Positions 23,947 to 34,671 of a stretch of DNA of 64,000 bases are shown here, piece by piece. The translations under genes were made by a program, and so were the position numbers. Positions within the stretch are counted from its first letter, which is position 1; each line of letters starts with the position of its first letter. The DNA lies in assembly GCF_003584565.2 (NCBI RefSeq), contig NZ_CP031010.1, positions 2,108,001 through 2,172,000 on the forward strand, read 5' to 3'. The notes below the pieces were generated by a model. That model searched no databases, had not been told where the DNA came from, and saw nothing but the letters and a program-made list of their open reading frames with translations. This stretch comes from Alteromonas sp. RKMC-009. GTDB taxonomy: Bacteria > Pseudomonadota > Gammaproteobacteria > Enterobacterales > Alteromonadaceae.

Positions 23947-25914
23947 ATGACCCGTTCCGTTCAGTCTCGTCTAAATGAAGCCAAAAAAGCCCTGATGCAG
24001 TCTCAGTTCGCGCAGGCAGTGTCGTTATGCAAAGAGTGTTTGTCGGGAAATGACAATACCCTGACAGACCGTGAATGCCTGTACCTGATGGCTGTGGCTT
24101 TACGAATGACAAAAGAGCCGGCACAGGCCCTTCCTGTTCTGGACAGATTACTGAAAGCTTTTCCCGATTATGGTCGGGGATATCAGGAGCAGGGGTATTG
24201 TTTTAAAGCGCTGCAGAAAGGCCGGGAGATGGCCGCTGCGTTTTACCGTGCTACACGATTTAATCCGGCTCTGCTGACTGCCTGGCGGGAGCTGGAACAG
24301 GTATACCGCCAGACCGGTAACACAGACGCACTGATGCTGGCAGGACAACACATTCAGTCCTTATCGTCACTGCCAAAACCACTGCTGGGGGCCATGGATT
24401 TACTCCATGAAGGGCAGTTACAAAAAGCAGAACAAATTTGCAGGGACTTTCTCAAACAGCATAAACATCATCCCGATGCCATGATGTTACTTGCGGAAGC
24501 CGGCATGCAACTGAAGGTTTATCATGATGCAGAATTCCTGCTGGAAAGTTGTACAGAACTGTATCCGGATAATGAAGCTGCAGCGACTGCGTATCAAAGT
24601 GTGCTGGGTAAGCTGGGTAAGTTTCCCCGTGCCGTTGAATTTGCCCGCGGGCGTCTGGCACGACAGCCGGATAATTTTCAGGCAGCCGTAGCTCTTGCCC
24701 ATGCTCTCACCGGCACCGGGGAGGTAGATGAGGCACTGACTTTATACCGCACACTGCTTGATAAAAACAGCAGGCGACCAGCGTTATGGGTACAGTATGG
24801 CCATGCGCTGAAGGCCGCAGGCGACGCCGCTGCCGCTGTGGCCGCCTACGAAAAAGCAGCAGAGATAGCGCCTGATTTCGGTGATGCTTACTGGAGCCTG
24901 GCGAATACCAAAACGTATAGCTTTCCAGCTTCGCTGACTGGCGGGATGAAAACGGCAGCAGAGAATGAAAATACTGCGCTGGACGATAAAATTCATCTGT
25001 ATTTTGCGCTGGGTAAAGCCAGTGAAGACGATAAAGCGTTTGATGATGCTTTCCGTTATTACGATAACGGTAATCAGCTGAAGCGCCAGACACTCCGTTT
25101 CGATATCTCCCGTACTGAACAGGCGATGGCGTCACAGCAGTCCGCCTGCAATGCGGCTTTGTTTGAGCACGCAAAAGGCTGTGATGCTCCTGATCCGATT
25201 TTCATCGTGGGTTTACCCCGCGCCGGTTCTACACTATTGGAACAGATTCTGGCCTCTCACTCTATGGTCGACGGCACGATGGAGCTGCATGATATTCTGG
25301 GGATCGCATCAGGGCTCAGCCATCAGGCGGTGCCTTATCCGCAAAACTTGTCATCCCTCACCGATGAGCAATGCAAAAAACTGGGAGAGCAGTATATTGC
25401 TCAAACCCGTGCATACCGCCGGGGTGCACCATTTTTTATTGATAAGATGCCCAACAATTTTATTCATACCGGACTTATCAAACGCATTCTGCCCAATGCC
25501 AAAATCATTGATGCCAGACGGGATGCTGTGGCTTGCTGTTTCAGCGGGTTCAAGCAGCTTTTCGGCGAAGGACAGGAGTTCAGCTATTCACTGAATGACA
25601 TCGGACGTTATTACAATGCTTACCGGAAGCTGATGGATCACTGGCATGAAGTATTGCCGGGACAAATCCTGACGGTGCAGCACGAAGATGTGATTAACGA
25701 TCTTGAAGGGCAGGTCAGACGCATGCTGGACTTTTGCGGATTACCTTTTGAAGAGGCCTGCCTGAACTTCCATCAGACGAAGCGGGTGATTAAAACCCCC
25801 AGCTCAGAGCAGGTAAGACAACCGATTTACCGTTCCGGCATGACGCAATGGAAAGGCTTTGAACCTTACCTTGCGCCATTGTTTTCGGTACTGGACGGGG
25901 AGACTGAAGCTTAG
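23947..25914 (+). CDS. TPR-repeat sulfotransferase-family protein
   Basis: 655 residues. The first ~330 residues form about eight TPR repeats (for example WVQYGHALKAAGDAAAAVAAYEKAAEIAP). The C-terminal ~240 residues are a sulfotransferase domain with the phosphosulfate-binding loop FIVGLPRAGSTLLEQ at about 419-433. Downstream lies DARRDAVACCFSGFKQLF, which fits the 3'-phosphate-binding region. Such proteins are presumed to transfer sulfuryl groups from PAPS to a peptide, lipid or glycan; no substrate is known. The 3' end overlaps the convergent ppsR gene by 4 bases. Confidence 0.9.
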   Translation: MTRSVQSRLNEAKKALMQSQFAQAVSLCKECLSGNDNTLTDRECLYLMAVALRMTKEPAQALPVLDRLLKAFPDYGRGYQEQGYCFKALQKGREMAAAFYRATRFNPALLTAWRELEQVYRQTGNTDALMLAGQHIQSLSSLPKPLLGAMDLLHEGQLQKAEQICRDFLKQHKHHPDAMMLLAEAGMQLKVYHDAEFLLESCTELYPDNEAAATAYQSVLGKLGKFPRAVEFARGRLARQPDNFQAAVALAHALTGTGEVDEALTLYRTLLDKNSRRPALWVQYGHALKAAGDAAAAVAAYEKAAEIAPDFGDAYWSLANTKTYSFPASLTGGMKTAAENENTALDDKIHLYFALGKASEDDKAFDDAFRYYDNGNQLKRQTLRFDISRTEQAMASQQSACNAALFEHAKGCDAPDPIFIVGLPRAGSTLLEQILASHSMVDGTMELHDILGIASGLSHQAVPYPQNLSSLTDEQCKKLGEQYIAQTRAYRRGAPFFIDKMPNNFIHTGLIKRILPNAKIIDARRDAVACCFSGFKQLFGEGQEFSYSLNDIGRYYNAYRKLMDHWHEVLPGQILTVQHEDVINDLEGQVRRMLDFCGLPFEEACLNFHQTKRVIKTPSSEQVRQPIYRSGMTQWKGFEPYLAPLFSVLDGETEA

Positions 25915-26723
25915 TATTTCTTCCGTTGCAGGCCGGTTTCAGCAAGAATTTTCGCGGAAATTTCTTCTACGGAATAGCGGGTTGAATTCAAAAACGGGAT
26001 GCGCTCGCGACGATAGAGGTTTTCTACTTCCCGAAGTTCCATACGACACTGCTGCAGTGACGCGTAGCGGCTGTTGGCCCTGCGCTCAGAACGGATCTGG
26101 CTGAGCCTTTCCGGATGGATGGTCAGGCCGAACAACTTCTGTTTATAACGGCGCAGTGCAGGGGGCATCTTCAGCATGTCACCCATGTCTTCCTCAGTGA
26201 ATGGATAATTGGCCGCTTTAATGCCGTACTGAAGCGCCAGATAAAGGCTGGTGGGTGTTTTACCTGAACGGGAAACACCCACTAATATAATGTCTGCTTC
26301 TTCGTAGTTTTTGATGTTGGAACCATCATCATTGGCCAGTGCATAGTTCACCGCTTCAATGCGAATATCATAGGTTTTTTCGTGAATACTGTGGGTACGG
26401 TGTTTTTCCGGTTTTGATGGTACACCGAGCACTTTTTCAACAGGCGCAACGAATTGATCGAGAAAATTATAATTAATACCCACTGAACGGGAGATAATTT
26501 TGCGCACATCGACATTCACAATTGTATAAAAAACGAGCGGCCTTTCTCCCGTATCTTGAAAACTTTCAGAAATTTTCTCCAGTACCTTGTAGGCCTGTTC
26601 CTCGGTTTCAACGAAGGGAATCGTGGTGTGATTAAACTGTATAGGGAACAGAGACAGTAAGGCGTGGCCGAAGACCTCAGCAGTGATGGCTGTACCATCT
26701 GAAATGTAGTATGCGGTACGCAA
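25911..26723 (-). CDS. ppsR: PEP synthase regulatory protein (kinase/pyrophosphorylase)
   Basis: 270 residues of the DUF299 family. The N-terminus YISDGTAITAEVFGHALL and the P-loop GVSRSGKTPTSLYLA (about 149-163) are diagnostic. It inactivates PpsA by ADP-dependent phosphorylation of a Thr next to the catalytic His and reactivates it by phosphorolysis. It is divergent from ppsA with a HexR-like operator between them, so both are probably regulated together. Confidence 0.95.
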   Translation of the reverse strand: MRTAYYISDGTAITAEVFGHALLSLFPIQFNHTTIPFVETEEQAYKVLEKISESFQDTGERPLVFYTIVNVDVRKIISRSVGINYNFLDQFVAPVEKVLGVPSKPEKHRTHSIHEKTYDIRIEAVNYALANDDGSNIKNYEEADIILVGVSRSGKTPTSLYLALQYGIKAANYPFTEEDMGDMLKMPPALRRYKQKLFGLTIHPERLSQIRSERRANSRYASLQQCRMELREVENLYRRERIPFLNSTRYSVEEISAKILAETGLQRKKY

Positions 26724-26742
26724 AACAAATCCTTAACATTGT

Positions 26743-26757
26743 TGTAATTTTATTACG
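26743..26757. promoter_or_regulatory. HexR-type operator between ppsR and ppsA
   Basis: TGTAATTTTATTACG, one base from a perfect palindrome TGTAAT-N3-ATTACA, the known HexR consensus in gammaproteobacteria. It is 20 bases upstream of ppsR and about 190 bases upstream of ppsA. HexR can activate gluconeogenic ppsA while repressing glycolytic genes in related bacteria; the effect here is inferred. Confidence 0.75.
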
Positions 26758-26944
26758 GAATACAGAAAGATTTTACTTTCGATTTTTCACCATTCTAAGA
26801 TGAAACCGTCGAAAAGCCAGCATGCTATGAACAGGTTGGCACTAACCTCGGCGAATATCGCAAAGTTTCGTGATAAACATTTCGTAACACAGGTTGCGTA
26901 AATTAGCGGAACTGACAAGTTTAATAAAGCTGGAGGCTTTGGCC

Positions 26945-29317
26945 GTGCAAGAATACGTACTTTGGTACCAGGAATTGGGGATGCATGATGTAGGTCGCGT
27001 TGGCGGCAAGAATGCATCTTTAGGTGAAATGATTTCTAATTTGGCAAATGCAGGTGTGCAGGTGCCGGGCGGTTTTGCTACAACTGCAGATGCATTTAAC
27101 GAGTTTCTTGAGCAAAGTGGTCTTGAAGCACGGATCCATGATGTACTGGATACCCTGGATGTTGACGATGTAACAGCACTGGCTGAAGCAGGTAAAAACA
27201 TCCGTCAGTGGATCATCGACACGCCGTTCCAGCCCGCGCTGGAAACTGCAATTCAGGAAGCATTTGCAACGTTACAGGGCGATGCCGGTGATGAGGCGTC
27301 GTTCGCAGTCCGCTCTTCCGCAACAGCAGAAGATATGCCTGATGCATCTTTCGCAGGGCAGCAGGAAACTTTCCTGAACGTAAAAGGTTACGATGCGGTG
27401 CTGGTGGCTATCAAGCACGTATTTGCCTCTCTGTTTAACGACCGTGCCATCTCTTATCGTGTTCACCAGGGCTACGACCATAAAGGGGTTGCACTGTCTG
27501 CCGGTGTACAACGCATGGTACGAAGCGACATCGCGTCTTCCGGTGTTATGTTCACCATTGATACAGAATCAGGCTTCGATGATGTGGTATTTGTGACCAG
27601 TTCATTTGGTCTTGGTGAGATGGTGGTGCAGGGTGCCGTTAACCCTGACGAATTCTATGTACACAAGCCTACGCTGGCCAATGGTAACCCGGCTATCCTG
27701 CGCCGTAATCTGGGCAGCAAGCTGACAAAAATGATTTATTCTGCAGATGAGTCCCATGGCAAGCAGGTATCTATTGTTGATATCGACAAAGCCGACAGTC
27801 TGCGATTCTCTCTGACTGACGATGAAGTACAGGAACTGGCTAAGCAGGCTGTAATCATTGAAAAGCACTATCAGCGTCCTATGGACATTGAATGGGCTAA
27901 AGACGGTACAGACGGCAAGTTGTACATTGTTCAGGCCCGTCCTGAAACGGTACGCAGCCGCGAAGACAGTCAGACAATTGAACGTTTCCACCTCAAAGAT
28001 AAGAGCAGCATCGTCTGTGAAGGCCGTGCTATCGGTCACAAGATTGGTGCCGGTGAGGCGAAAGTGCTTGGCTCAATTGAAGAGATGGACAAGATTCAGC
28101 CCGGTGATGTGCTGGTCACTGACATGACGGATCCTGACTGGGAACCCATCATGAAAAAGGCCTCTGCCATTGTGACTAACCGTGGTGGCCGTACTTGTCA
28201 CGCTGCAATCATCGCCCGTGAATTAGGTATTCCGGCAGTGGTAGGGTGTGGTAACGCCACAGATTCTATTGCCACCGGCGACAAAATCACGGTTTCCTGT
28301 GCGGAAGGTGATACAGGTTACATCTACAGTTCTGAGCTGGAATTTGATGTGGTGACTTCCCGCATTGATGCCATGCCGGAATTGTCACTGAAAGTGATGA
28401 TGAACGTAGGTAACCCTGACCGTGCATTTGATTTCGCCCGCCTGCCAAGTGCCGGTGTGGGTCTGGCCCGCCTTGAATTCATTATTAACCGCATGATTGG
28501 GGTTCACCCTAAAGCCTTGCTGAATTTTGACAGCCAGCCTGAAGAGCTGAAAGAAGAAATCAGTGAAATGATTGCCGGTTACGAGTCACCCCGTGAATTT
28601 TACATCCAGAAACTGGTAGAAGGGATTGCCAGCATTGGTGCTGCATTCTCGCCGAAGAAAGTAATTGTTCGCATGTCTGACTTCAAGTCGAACGAATACT
28701 TCAACCTGGTAGGTGGTTATCAGTACGAGCCGGATGAAGAAAACCCGATGCTGGGCTTCCGTGGTGCCAGCCGTTACATCTCTGACGATTTCCGCGACTG
28801 CTTTGCGCTGGAGTGTGAAGCCATCAAGCGCGTTCGTAACGTCATGGGGCTGACCAACGTTGAAATCATGATCCCCTTCGTCCGCACACTGGAAGAAGGC
28901 CGTCAGGTTATCGAAATTCTGGCTGAAAATGGTCTTAAGCAGGGCGACAACGGTCTGCGGGTTATCATGATGTGTGAACTGCCGTCTAACGCATTGCTGG
29001 CCGACCAGTTCCTGGATATCTTCGATGGTTTCTCCATCGGTTCTAACGACATGACACAGCTTGCGCTGGGTCTTGACCGCGACTCAGGCCTGATTGCTCA
29101 CTTGTTCGACGAGCGTGACCCTGCCGTGAAGGCGTTGCTCTCTATGGCAATCCGTGCGGCAAAAGCCCGTGGCAAATACGTTGGTATTTGTGGTCAGGGA
29201 CCATCGGATCATGATGATTTCGCTGCATGGCTGGTGGAAGAAGGTATCGATTCTGTGTCACTGAACCCGGATACTGTGGTAGAAACCTGGTTATACCTGG
29301 CAGAAAATCACGGATAA
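26945..29317 (+). CDS. ppsA: Phosphoenolpyruvate synthase
   Basis: 790 residues from a GTG at 26945, which has GGAGG 8 bases ahead; an upstream in-frame ATG would add 17 residues not seen in homologues. Order: the PEP/pyruvate ATP-grasp domain ([30 protein letters not shown]), the phosphohistidine swivel domain with [14 protein letters not shown] (catalytic His419), and the C-terminal PEP-binding barrel ([29 protein letters not shown]). It converts pyruvate and ATP to PEP, AMP and phosphate for gluconeogenesis. PpsR and HexR are the likely regulators. Confidence 0.97.
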   Translation: MQEYVLWYQELGMHDVGRVGGKNASLGEMISNLANAGVQVPGGFATTADAFNEFLEQSGLEARIHDVLDTLDVDDVTALAEAGKNIRQWIIDTPFQPALETAIQEAFATLQGDAGDEASFAVRSSATAEDMPDASFAGQQETFLNVKGYDAVLVAIKHVFASLFNDRAISYRVHQGYDHKGVALSAGVQRMVRSDIASSGVMFTIDTESGFDDVVFVTSSFGLGEMVVQGAVNPDEFYVHKPTLANGNPAILRRNLGSKLTKMIYSADESHGKQVSIVDIDKADSLRFSLTDDEVQELAKQAVIIEKHYQRPMDIEWAKDGTDGKLYIVQARPETVRSREDSQTIERFHLKDKSSIVCEGRAIGHKIGAGEAKVLGSIEEMDKIQPGDVLVTDMTDPDWEPIMKKASAIVTNRGGRTCHAAIIARELGIPAVVGCGNATDSIATGDKITVSCAEGDTGYIYSSELEFDVVTSRIDAMPELSLKVMMNVGNPDRAFDFARLPSAGVGLARLEFIINRMIGVHPKALLNFDSQPEELKEEISEMIAGYESPREFYIQKLVEGIASIGAAFSPKKVIVRMSDFKSNEYFNLVGGYQYEPDEENPMLGFRGASRYISDDFRDCFALECEAIKRVRNVMGLTNVEIMIPFVRTLEEGRQVIEILAENGLKQGDNGLRVIMMCELPSNALLADQFLDIFDGFSIGSNDMTQLALGLDRDSGLIAHLFDERDPAVKALLSMAIRAAKARGKYVGICGQGPSDHDDFAAWLVEEGIDSVSLNPDTVVETWLYLAENHG

Positions 29318-29376
29318 GCTATAGTTAGTTTGTAGTTTAAGGAAAGCGGGCCCATCCCAACCAGCCCGCTCAGACA

Positions 29377-29403
29377 CAAAAGCCGCTTAAAGCGGCTTTT
29401 TTA
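29377..29403. terminator. Terminator of ppsA
   Basis: The stem AAGCCGCTT/AAGCGGCTT is followed by TTTTTT. It is base-for-base the same as the hairpin at 11349-11373. A second hairpin (AGCGGGC/GCCCGCT) lies just before it at 29345-29370. Confidence 0.88.
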
Positions 29404-29414
29404 TTGCCTGTTCT

Positions 29415-29648
29415 TCAGCGTGATTTACGGGCCAACTTGCGGGAAAGCAGGAAGGTATCGAGCTTGCGGGCACCCCGCTGCATGCTGCCCTGTACCACCT
29501 TAAGCCACACACGGGCCTTTGGTATGTCGTAACTGAGTACAACCAGACCGGCCAGGATCAGCAGTGTTGAACCCGGAATAATGGTCAGTACAACGCCGGC
29601 AACGGCGAGCAGGGCACCAAGTGTAATTCGGATTGCTTTTATCATCAT
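29415..29648 (-). CDS. Small inner-membrane protein, PGPGW-like
   Basis: About 77 residues from the paired ATGs at 29648/29645. Two hydrophobic segments are joined as LGALLAVAGVVLTIIPGSTLLILAGLVVLS, close to the PGPGW family pattern with PGS in place of PGPG. A basic tail (RGARKLDTFLLSRKLARKSR) follows. The function of the family is unknown. An upstream TTG/GTG start is possible but adds a non-hydrophobic, unconserved stretch. Confidence 0.6.
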   Translation of the reverse strand: MMIKAIRITLGALLAVAGVVLTIIPGSTLLILAGLVVLSYDIPKARVWLKVVQGSMQRGARKLDTFLLSRKLARKSR

Positions 29649-29846
29649 AAGTCCGGTTTTTCTCCAATGCTGACAGACTGCTTTATTTATAGCAAAAACC
29701 AAGAGAATTGATGTAAGTAAGTGTAAACGCCCCTGCTGATAGCGATAGTGATAACTATCAAGCCGGGAATAATGACGAAAAATGGCGTTTGTGGTAGTTT
29801 ACGAAACAGGAAAGCATTAAAAACACCATTAAAAAAGAAGTGAAGT

Positions 29847-30266
29847 ATGACAGAGCAAACAACGCCGCAAATTACAGAACAACAACGTCAGCAGTGGCTG
29901 AATGAGCAATTTAAAAAAGCAACGAAGTATCTGGCAGAGAACGGAGTTGTGGTATCCACCGTTGATGATGCAGCCAGCCGGTATCTTTATCCGTTGTGGG
30001 CAGTTCTGAAAGTGAAAGCGATGGACGGTGCAGCATTCTGGGTACTGAGTGGTGACTTACCGGTAGATTTTATCTCTGCAGGTAATGCAGCGAACGGTCG
30101 TGATGCATTACGCCACTTTGTTATGAGCTGGCAGCTAAAAGCAGAAAACATTCAGCGCTCGGGGATCACCGATCAGACTCAGCTACAGTTTGCAGCCATT
30201 ATGCAAAACCGTGCAGAGCAACTGTATAAGTTTGTTGAGAAAGATGAAATTTGGGGTTCTGTCTGA
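29847..30266 (+). CDS. DUF4826-family protein
   Basis: 139 residues. QQWLNEQFKKATKYLAENGVV, SRYLYPLWAVLKVKAMDGAAFWVLSGDLPVDFI and DALRHFVMSWQLKAENI match the pattern of DUF4826, a small cytoplasmic family in marine gammaproteobacteria. GAAGTG precedes the start closely. It stands alone between convergent neighbours. No function is known. Confidence 0.75.
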   Translation: MTEQTTPQITEQQRQQWLNEQFKKATKYLAENGVVVSTVDDAASRYLYPLWAVLKVKAMDGAAFWVLSGDLPVDFISAGNAANGRDALRHFVMSWQLKAENIQRSGITDQTQLQFAAIMQNRAEQLYKFVEKDEIWGSV

Positions 30267-30316
30267 GCTGCCGGGTATTAAGTATGACGGAGACTGTTAT
30301 GGTTTAAAGTCTCCGC

Positions 30317-30775
30317 TCAATGGCATTCCTGCACGTCCGGTAGCCTGAAACGGTTGATAGGGCAAAACATACGCTGACGGGGAATGCCCGCTTCCATGAA
30401 TACCGGCCCTTCCGGTGTGTAACCTCTGGCTTTATGCTCATCCACACTGGCCAGATTACAAACCACTTTCACCTGATCCACTCTGGCTGTTTTGCCCAGT
30501 TTAATTAAAGAACGAAACAAAATTTTATACACATCCAGCGTGCGGTAAGCATGCAGCACGGCGATCCGGCCAATTTCACCGTCTCTGGTAATTCTGCCGG
30601 TGGCAACCGGCTGATGATTTTCGTCTGAAACAAGGATGTGCAGGGCGTCAGGATCCCGATCGTCGAATTCTGCCTGCCGCGGAATACGCCACTCCACAAC
30701 AAATACCTGTTCGCGAAGTTCTGTAAGTCGATTTTTACCACTCATCCAATCAACATTTTCGATTTGAAAACGCAT
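30317..30775 (-). CDS. GNAT-family N-acetyltransferase
   Basis: 152 residues. LTELREQVFVVEWRIPRQAEFDDRDPDALHILV is the ElaA-like start of a GNAT fold; VATGRITRDGEIGRIAVLHAYRTLDVYKILFRSLI is motif A, although the usual R/Q-x-x-G-x-G/A loop is degenerate (HAYRTLDV). The ending FMEAGIPRQRM is usual for this subgroup. The degenerate acetyl-CoA loop makes activity uncertain. It follows roxA in the same direction after 68 bases. Confidence 0.8.
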   Translation of the reverse strand: MRFQIENVDWMSGKNRLTELREQVFVVEWRIPRQAEFDDRDPDALHILVSDENHQPVATGRITRDGEIGRIAVLHAYRTLDVYKILFRSLIKLGKTARVDQVKVVCNLASVDEHKARGYTPEGPVFMEAGIPRQRMFCPINRFRLPDVQECH

Positions 30776-30843
30776 GATTCAAGCTCTGAGTTGCCTGTAC
30801 GCTGCGGGACTTTCTTCATGAAAAACGCAGCGAGCCTAAAGGA

Positions 30844-31995
30844 CTAGTTCCTTAGTTCCCAGTAACCTTTATTGATCAGTATAGCCAAAAGTTGAATCAT
30901 CGCAATGTCATCTGCGTCAGCAACCGGGTGTTCCGGCGGATACGGCTGGCCAGCGAGAACGGGCAGTAATAACGGTTTTAATGAGGACGCAGCACTAAAC
31001 CTTTCACCATTCACATAAAACGAAAACTCTTCATCAGCCTGATTTTCACTGTATACCGGCTTGCAGCCGGGCGCCCGGTAAACAGCACATCCTGTTTCAA
31101 CCGCTTCAGTGATTTCAGCAAGGGTATAGGGCTCTCCCGGCACGTTTTCCGGCAGGTACTGAGCGCTCAAAATACTGAGCAATCCGTCCTCACCCTGGTC
31201 AGATTGCAGGTAATCAATCATTAGTTGTCGTAAACCTGACAACGCATCATAGCTAACCATGGATGGATGTTCCTGCGGCAACAGGTGCGGGTCGCTGTAT
31301 CGTCGTGGTGTAACACCGGCTACTGCCGGCGCTGCCGCGAGATGGTCTGCCAGTTGTTGCAGTAAATCGTTCTGGTCAGGGGCACGGAAGCCAATGGAAT
31401 AAGTGAGGCAGTCTTCCAGTGCAGTACCTTCGTGGGCCCAGCCCGGAGGGATATAAAGAATATCACCGGGCTTAAGGACTACATCGATGTCGGGGTTAAA
31501 AGAGGCAACCTGTTGTAAATCTTTGTGCGGGCGGCACACTTCAGCATTGTCAGGAGGCGCAACGCGCCAGCGGCGGGAACCTTTACCCTGAATAAGAAAA
31601 ACATCGTACTGATCGGTATGTGCACCCACGCCGGCGCCTTCTACAGCAAAGCTAATCATTACGTCATCCATTCGCCAGTAGGGGATAAAGCTGAACAACG
31701 ACATTAATTCGTCCACGTCTTCACTGTAACGGTCTGTCGCCTGTACGAGCAACGACCATTTGCCTTTGCATACCTGGTTGAAATTTTCAAAGGGGCCGTG
31801 GGCAACGTCCCACTTGTCACCGGTCCGACTAACAATGCGGCTGTCGATGTCAGCTTCCATCGCCATGCCGGCGAGGTCATGTTCATCCAGGGGATCATCG
31901 AAATCAATAATGCCGCTGCGGATAACTAACGGGGCTTTTTGCCAGAAACTGGCGAGAAACTGATCAGGATTAAAATCAGTATTTAAGGTGTACAT
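30844..31995 (-). CDS. roxA: Ribosomal protein uL16 3-hydroxylase (cupin oxygenase RoxA/YcfD)
   Basis: 383 residues. The JmjC-type cupin has iron ligands His126 and Asp128 (GAHTDQYDVF) and His188 (PPGWAHEG), with GSRRWRV between. The C-terminal half is the winged-helix-like dimerisation region of the YcfD group. It is a 2-oxoglutarate- and oxygen-dependent enzyme that hydroxylates an arginine of ribosomal protein uL16. The length matches E. coli RoxA. The cyclase gene ends 6 bases upstream, so they may be cotranscribed. Confidence 0.93.
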   Translation of the reverse strand: MYTLNTDFNPDQFLASFWQKAPLVIRSGIIDFDDPLDEHDLAGMAMEADIDSRIVSRTGDKWDVAHGPFENFNQVCKGKWSLLVQATDRYSEDVDELMSLFSFIPYWRMDDVMISFAVEGAGVGAHTDQYDVFLIQGKGSRRWRVAPPDNAEVCRPHKDLQQVASFNPDIDVVLKPGDILYIPPGWAHEGTALEDCLTYSIGFRAPDQNDLLQQLADHLAAAPAVAGVTPRRYSDPHLLPQEHPSMVSYDALSGLRQLMIDYLQSDQGEDGLLSILSAQYLPENVPGEPYTLAEITEAVETGCAVYRAPGCKPVYSENQADEEFSFYVNGERFSAASSLKPLLLPVLAGQPYPPEHPVADADDIAMIQLLAILINKGYWELRN

Positions 31996-32001
31996 AAATA
32001 G

Positions 32002-33207
32002 TTAATCTTTTTGTAATCGCAATGAATGGGCAACCAGGTTGTCACCGACGACAAAGCTGTTAGAGAATTCAAATTGAGAGGCACCGGCATCGACAAGTTG
32101 TCCCCGGGTTCTGGCGCAAACGGTAATTGTGCCGGGCTGACTAGCTTGTTCAAGCCTTGCTGCGCGGTTTACGGTTTTTCCCCAGATATCAAAATGGGGT
32201 TTATGGGCACCGATTATCCCGCCCGTGACAGAGCCGGTTGCGATTCCTATCCGGATATTACAGCCAAGGTCTTTTTCTTTTGCCAGTTCATGAAAGCTTT
32301 CTAAAATTGCGCTGGCAAAGGTACACAGTGTCACCGCAGTATTCTCCTGAATATATTGAGGTACAGTAATGGTGGAGGGGATACCGGTAGCGGCCATGTA
32401 TTCATCGCCGTTGGTTTTTACCTTTTCAATGCCCAGGCGCAGGGCGTGGGCATCGAACAGACGATAAAGATCGTCCAGAATCGCAACAATGCCAATGTCA
32501 TCGTATTTCTCGCTGAGCTTGGTATAACCCTGAAGGTCTGCGAAAAGCACTGAGACATTGGTGATTTTTTCTGTGTGGCCTAAGGGCCAGTGTTTACTCT
32601 TATCGTCCGGCGCTGCCGGCAACATGCTTTTCAGCAAGGTTGTGTTGCGGCGTTCCGACAACAACAAGGCTTCCGCCTGCTTTTCAATTTTATCTCTGAC
32701 CAGCCTGAGCATGACAAGCCCGCCGGAAACCAGAATGATGGCATTGGACAGGCGCAGTGTGGCCCAGGTATGGGTTTCACTGAATACAATTACGCCTTCC
32801 ACGATGATGTACAACAGGCCGTAGGTATATTCAGCAAAGCGGCGTTGTTGCTGTTCGCTGCGGGGAAAAATAAAGCCGCTGGTGATCATACCGACCAGCA
32901 GGAGCTGTTGTAATCCCGTGTCTTTTTCCCACATCAGTGATAGTAGCGTGATGAGGGTCATACAACTGGTGACAAAAATAAACCGCGCGCGGTCAGCGGC
33001 ATCCGGTTGATTACGGTAGGTCAGTGCGAGGGTGCTGCTGAACAAGAGTGCATGAGTGGCGATAAGCAACAGAATCGACACTGAATAGTCTTCAAGAATA
33101 AAAACAACAATCAGTGTATAGGCAGCCAGACCGGCTAAAACCGCAAGTGATAATGTCCGTACCAGTGAAAGCATTGAAACACTGGTTTTGCTAGCATGTG
33201 AATTCAC
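32002..33207 (-). CDS. Membrane-bound class III adenylate/guanylate cyclase
   Basis: 401 residues. About six hydrophobic helices fill residues 15-190 with almost no periplasmic loops. A short linker (VRDKIEKQAEALLLSERRN) leads to the catalytic domain (about 212-395): VSVLFADLQGYTKLSEKYDD holds the first metal Asp, KVKTNGDEYMA the second, and FDIWGKTVNRAARLEQAS the Asn and Arg of the transition state. FDIWG favours ATP as substrate. The compact membrane domain may sense a lipid-soluble or membrane signal; this is inferred. A terminator of purB lies just upstream. Confidence 0.9.
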   Translation of the reverse strand: MNSHASKTSVSMLSLVRTLSLAVLAGLAAYTLIVVFILEDYSVSILLLIATHALLFSSTLALTYRNQPDAADRARFIFVTSCMTLITLLSLMWEKDTGLQQLLLVGMITSGFIFPRSEQQQRRFAEYTYGLLYIIVEGVIVFSETHTWATLRLSNAIILVSGGLVMLRLVRDKIEKQAEALLLSERRNTTLLKSMLPAAPDDKSKHWPLGHTEKITNVSVLFADLQGYTKLSEKYDDIGIVAILDDLYRLFDAHALRLGIEKVKTNGDEYMAATGIPSTITVPQYIQENTAVTLCTFASAILESFHELAKEKDLGCNIRIGIATGSVTGGIIGAHKPHFDIWGKTVNRAARLEQASQPGTITVCARTRGQLVDAGASQFEFSNSFVVGDNLVAHSLRLQKD

Positions 33208-33216
33208 AAGTATCCT

Positions 33217-33245
33217 GAAAAGAAGAAGGGCTGCACAGCAGCCCT
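33217..33245 (-). terminator. Terminator after purB
   Basis: On the minus strand AGGGCTG-CTGTG-CAGCCCT is followed by TCTTCTTTT. It lies between the stop of purB and the start of the cyclase gene. Confidence 0.75.
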
Positions 33246-33283
33246 AATATTCATACCGGTGACTAAATAGTATACCGTGACAT

Positions 33284-34666
<1,383 letters not shown>

Positions 34667-34671
34667 CTAAA

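Noticed and set aside
24707..25174. 155-codon open frame antisense to the TPR-sulfotransferase
   Set aside because: Shadow frame rich in Arg, His, Tyr and Cys; the sense strand encodes clear TPR repeats.
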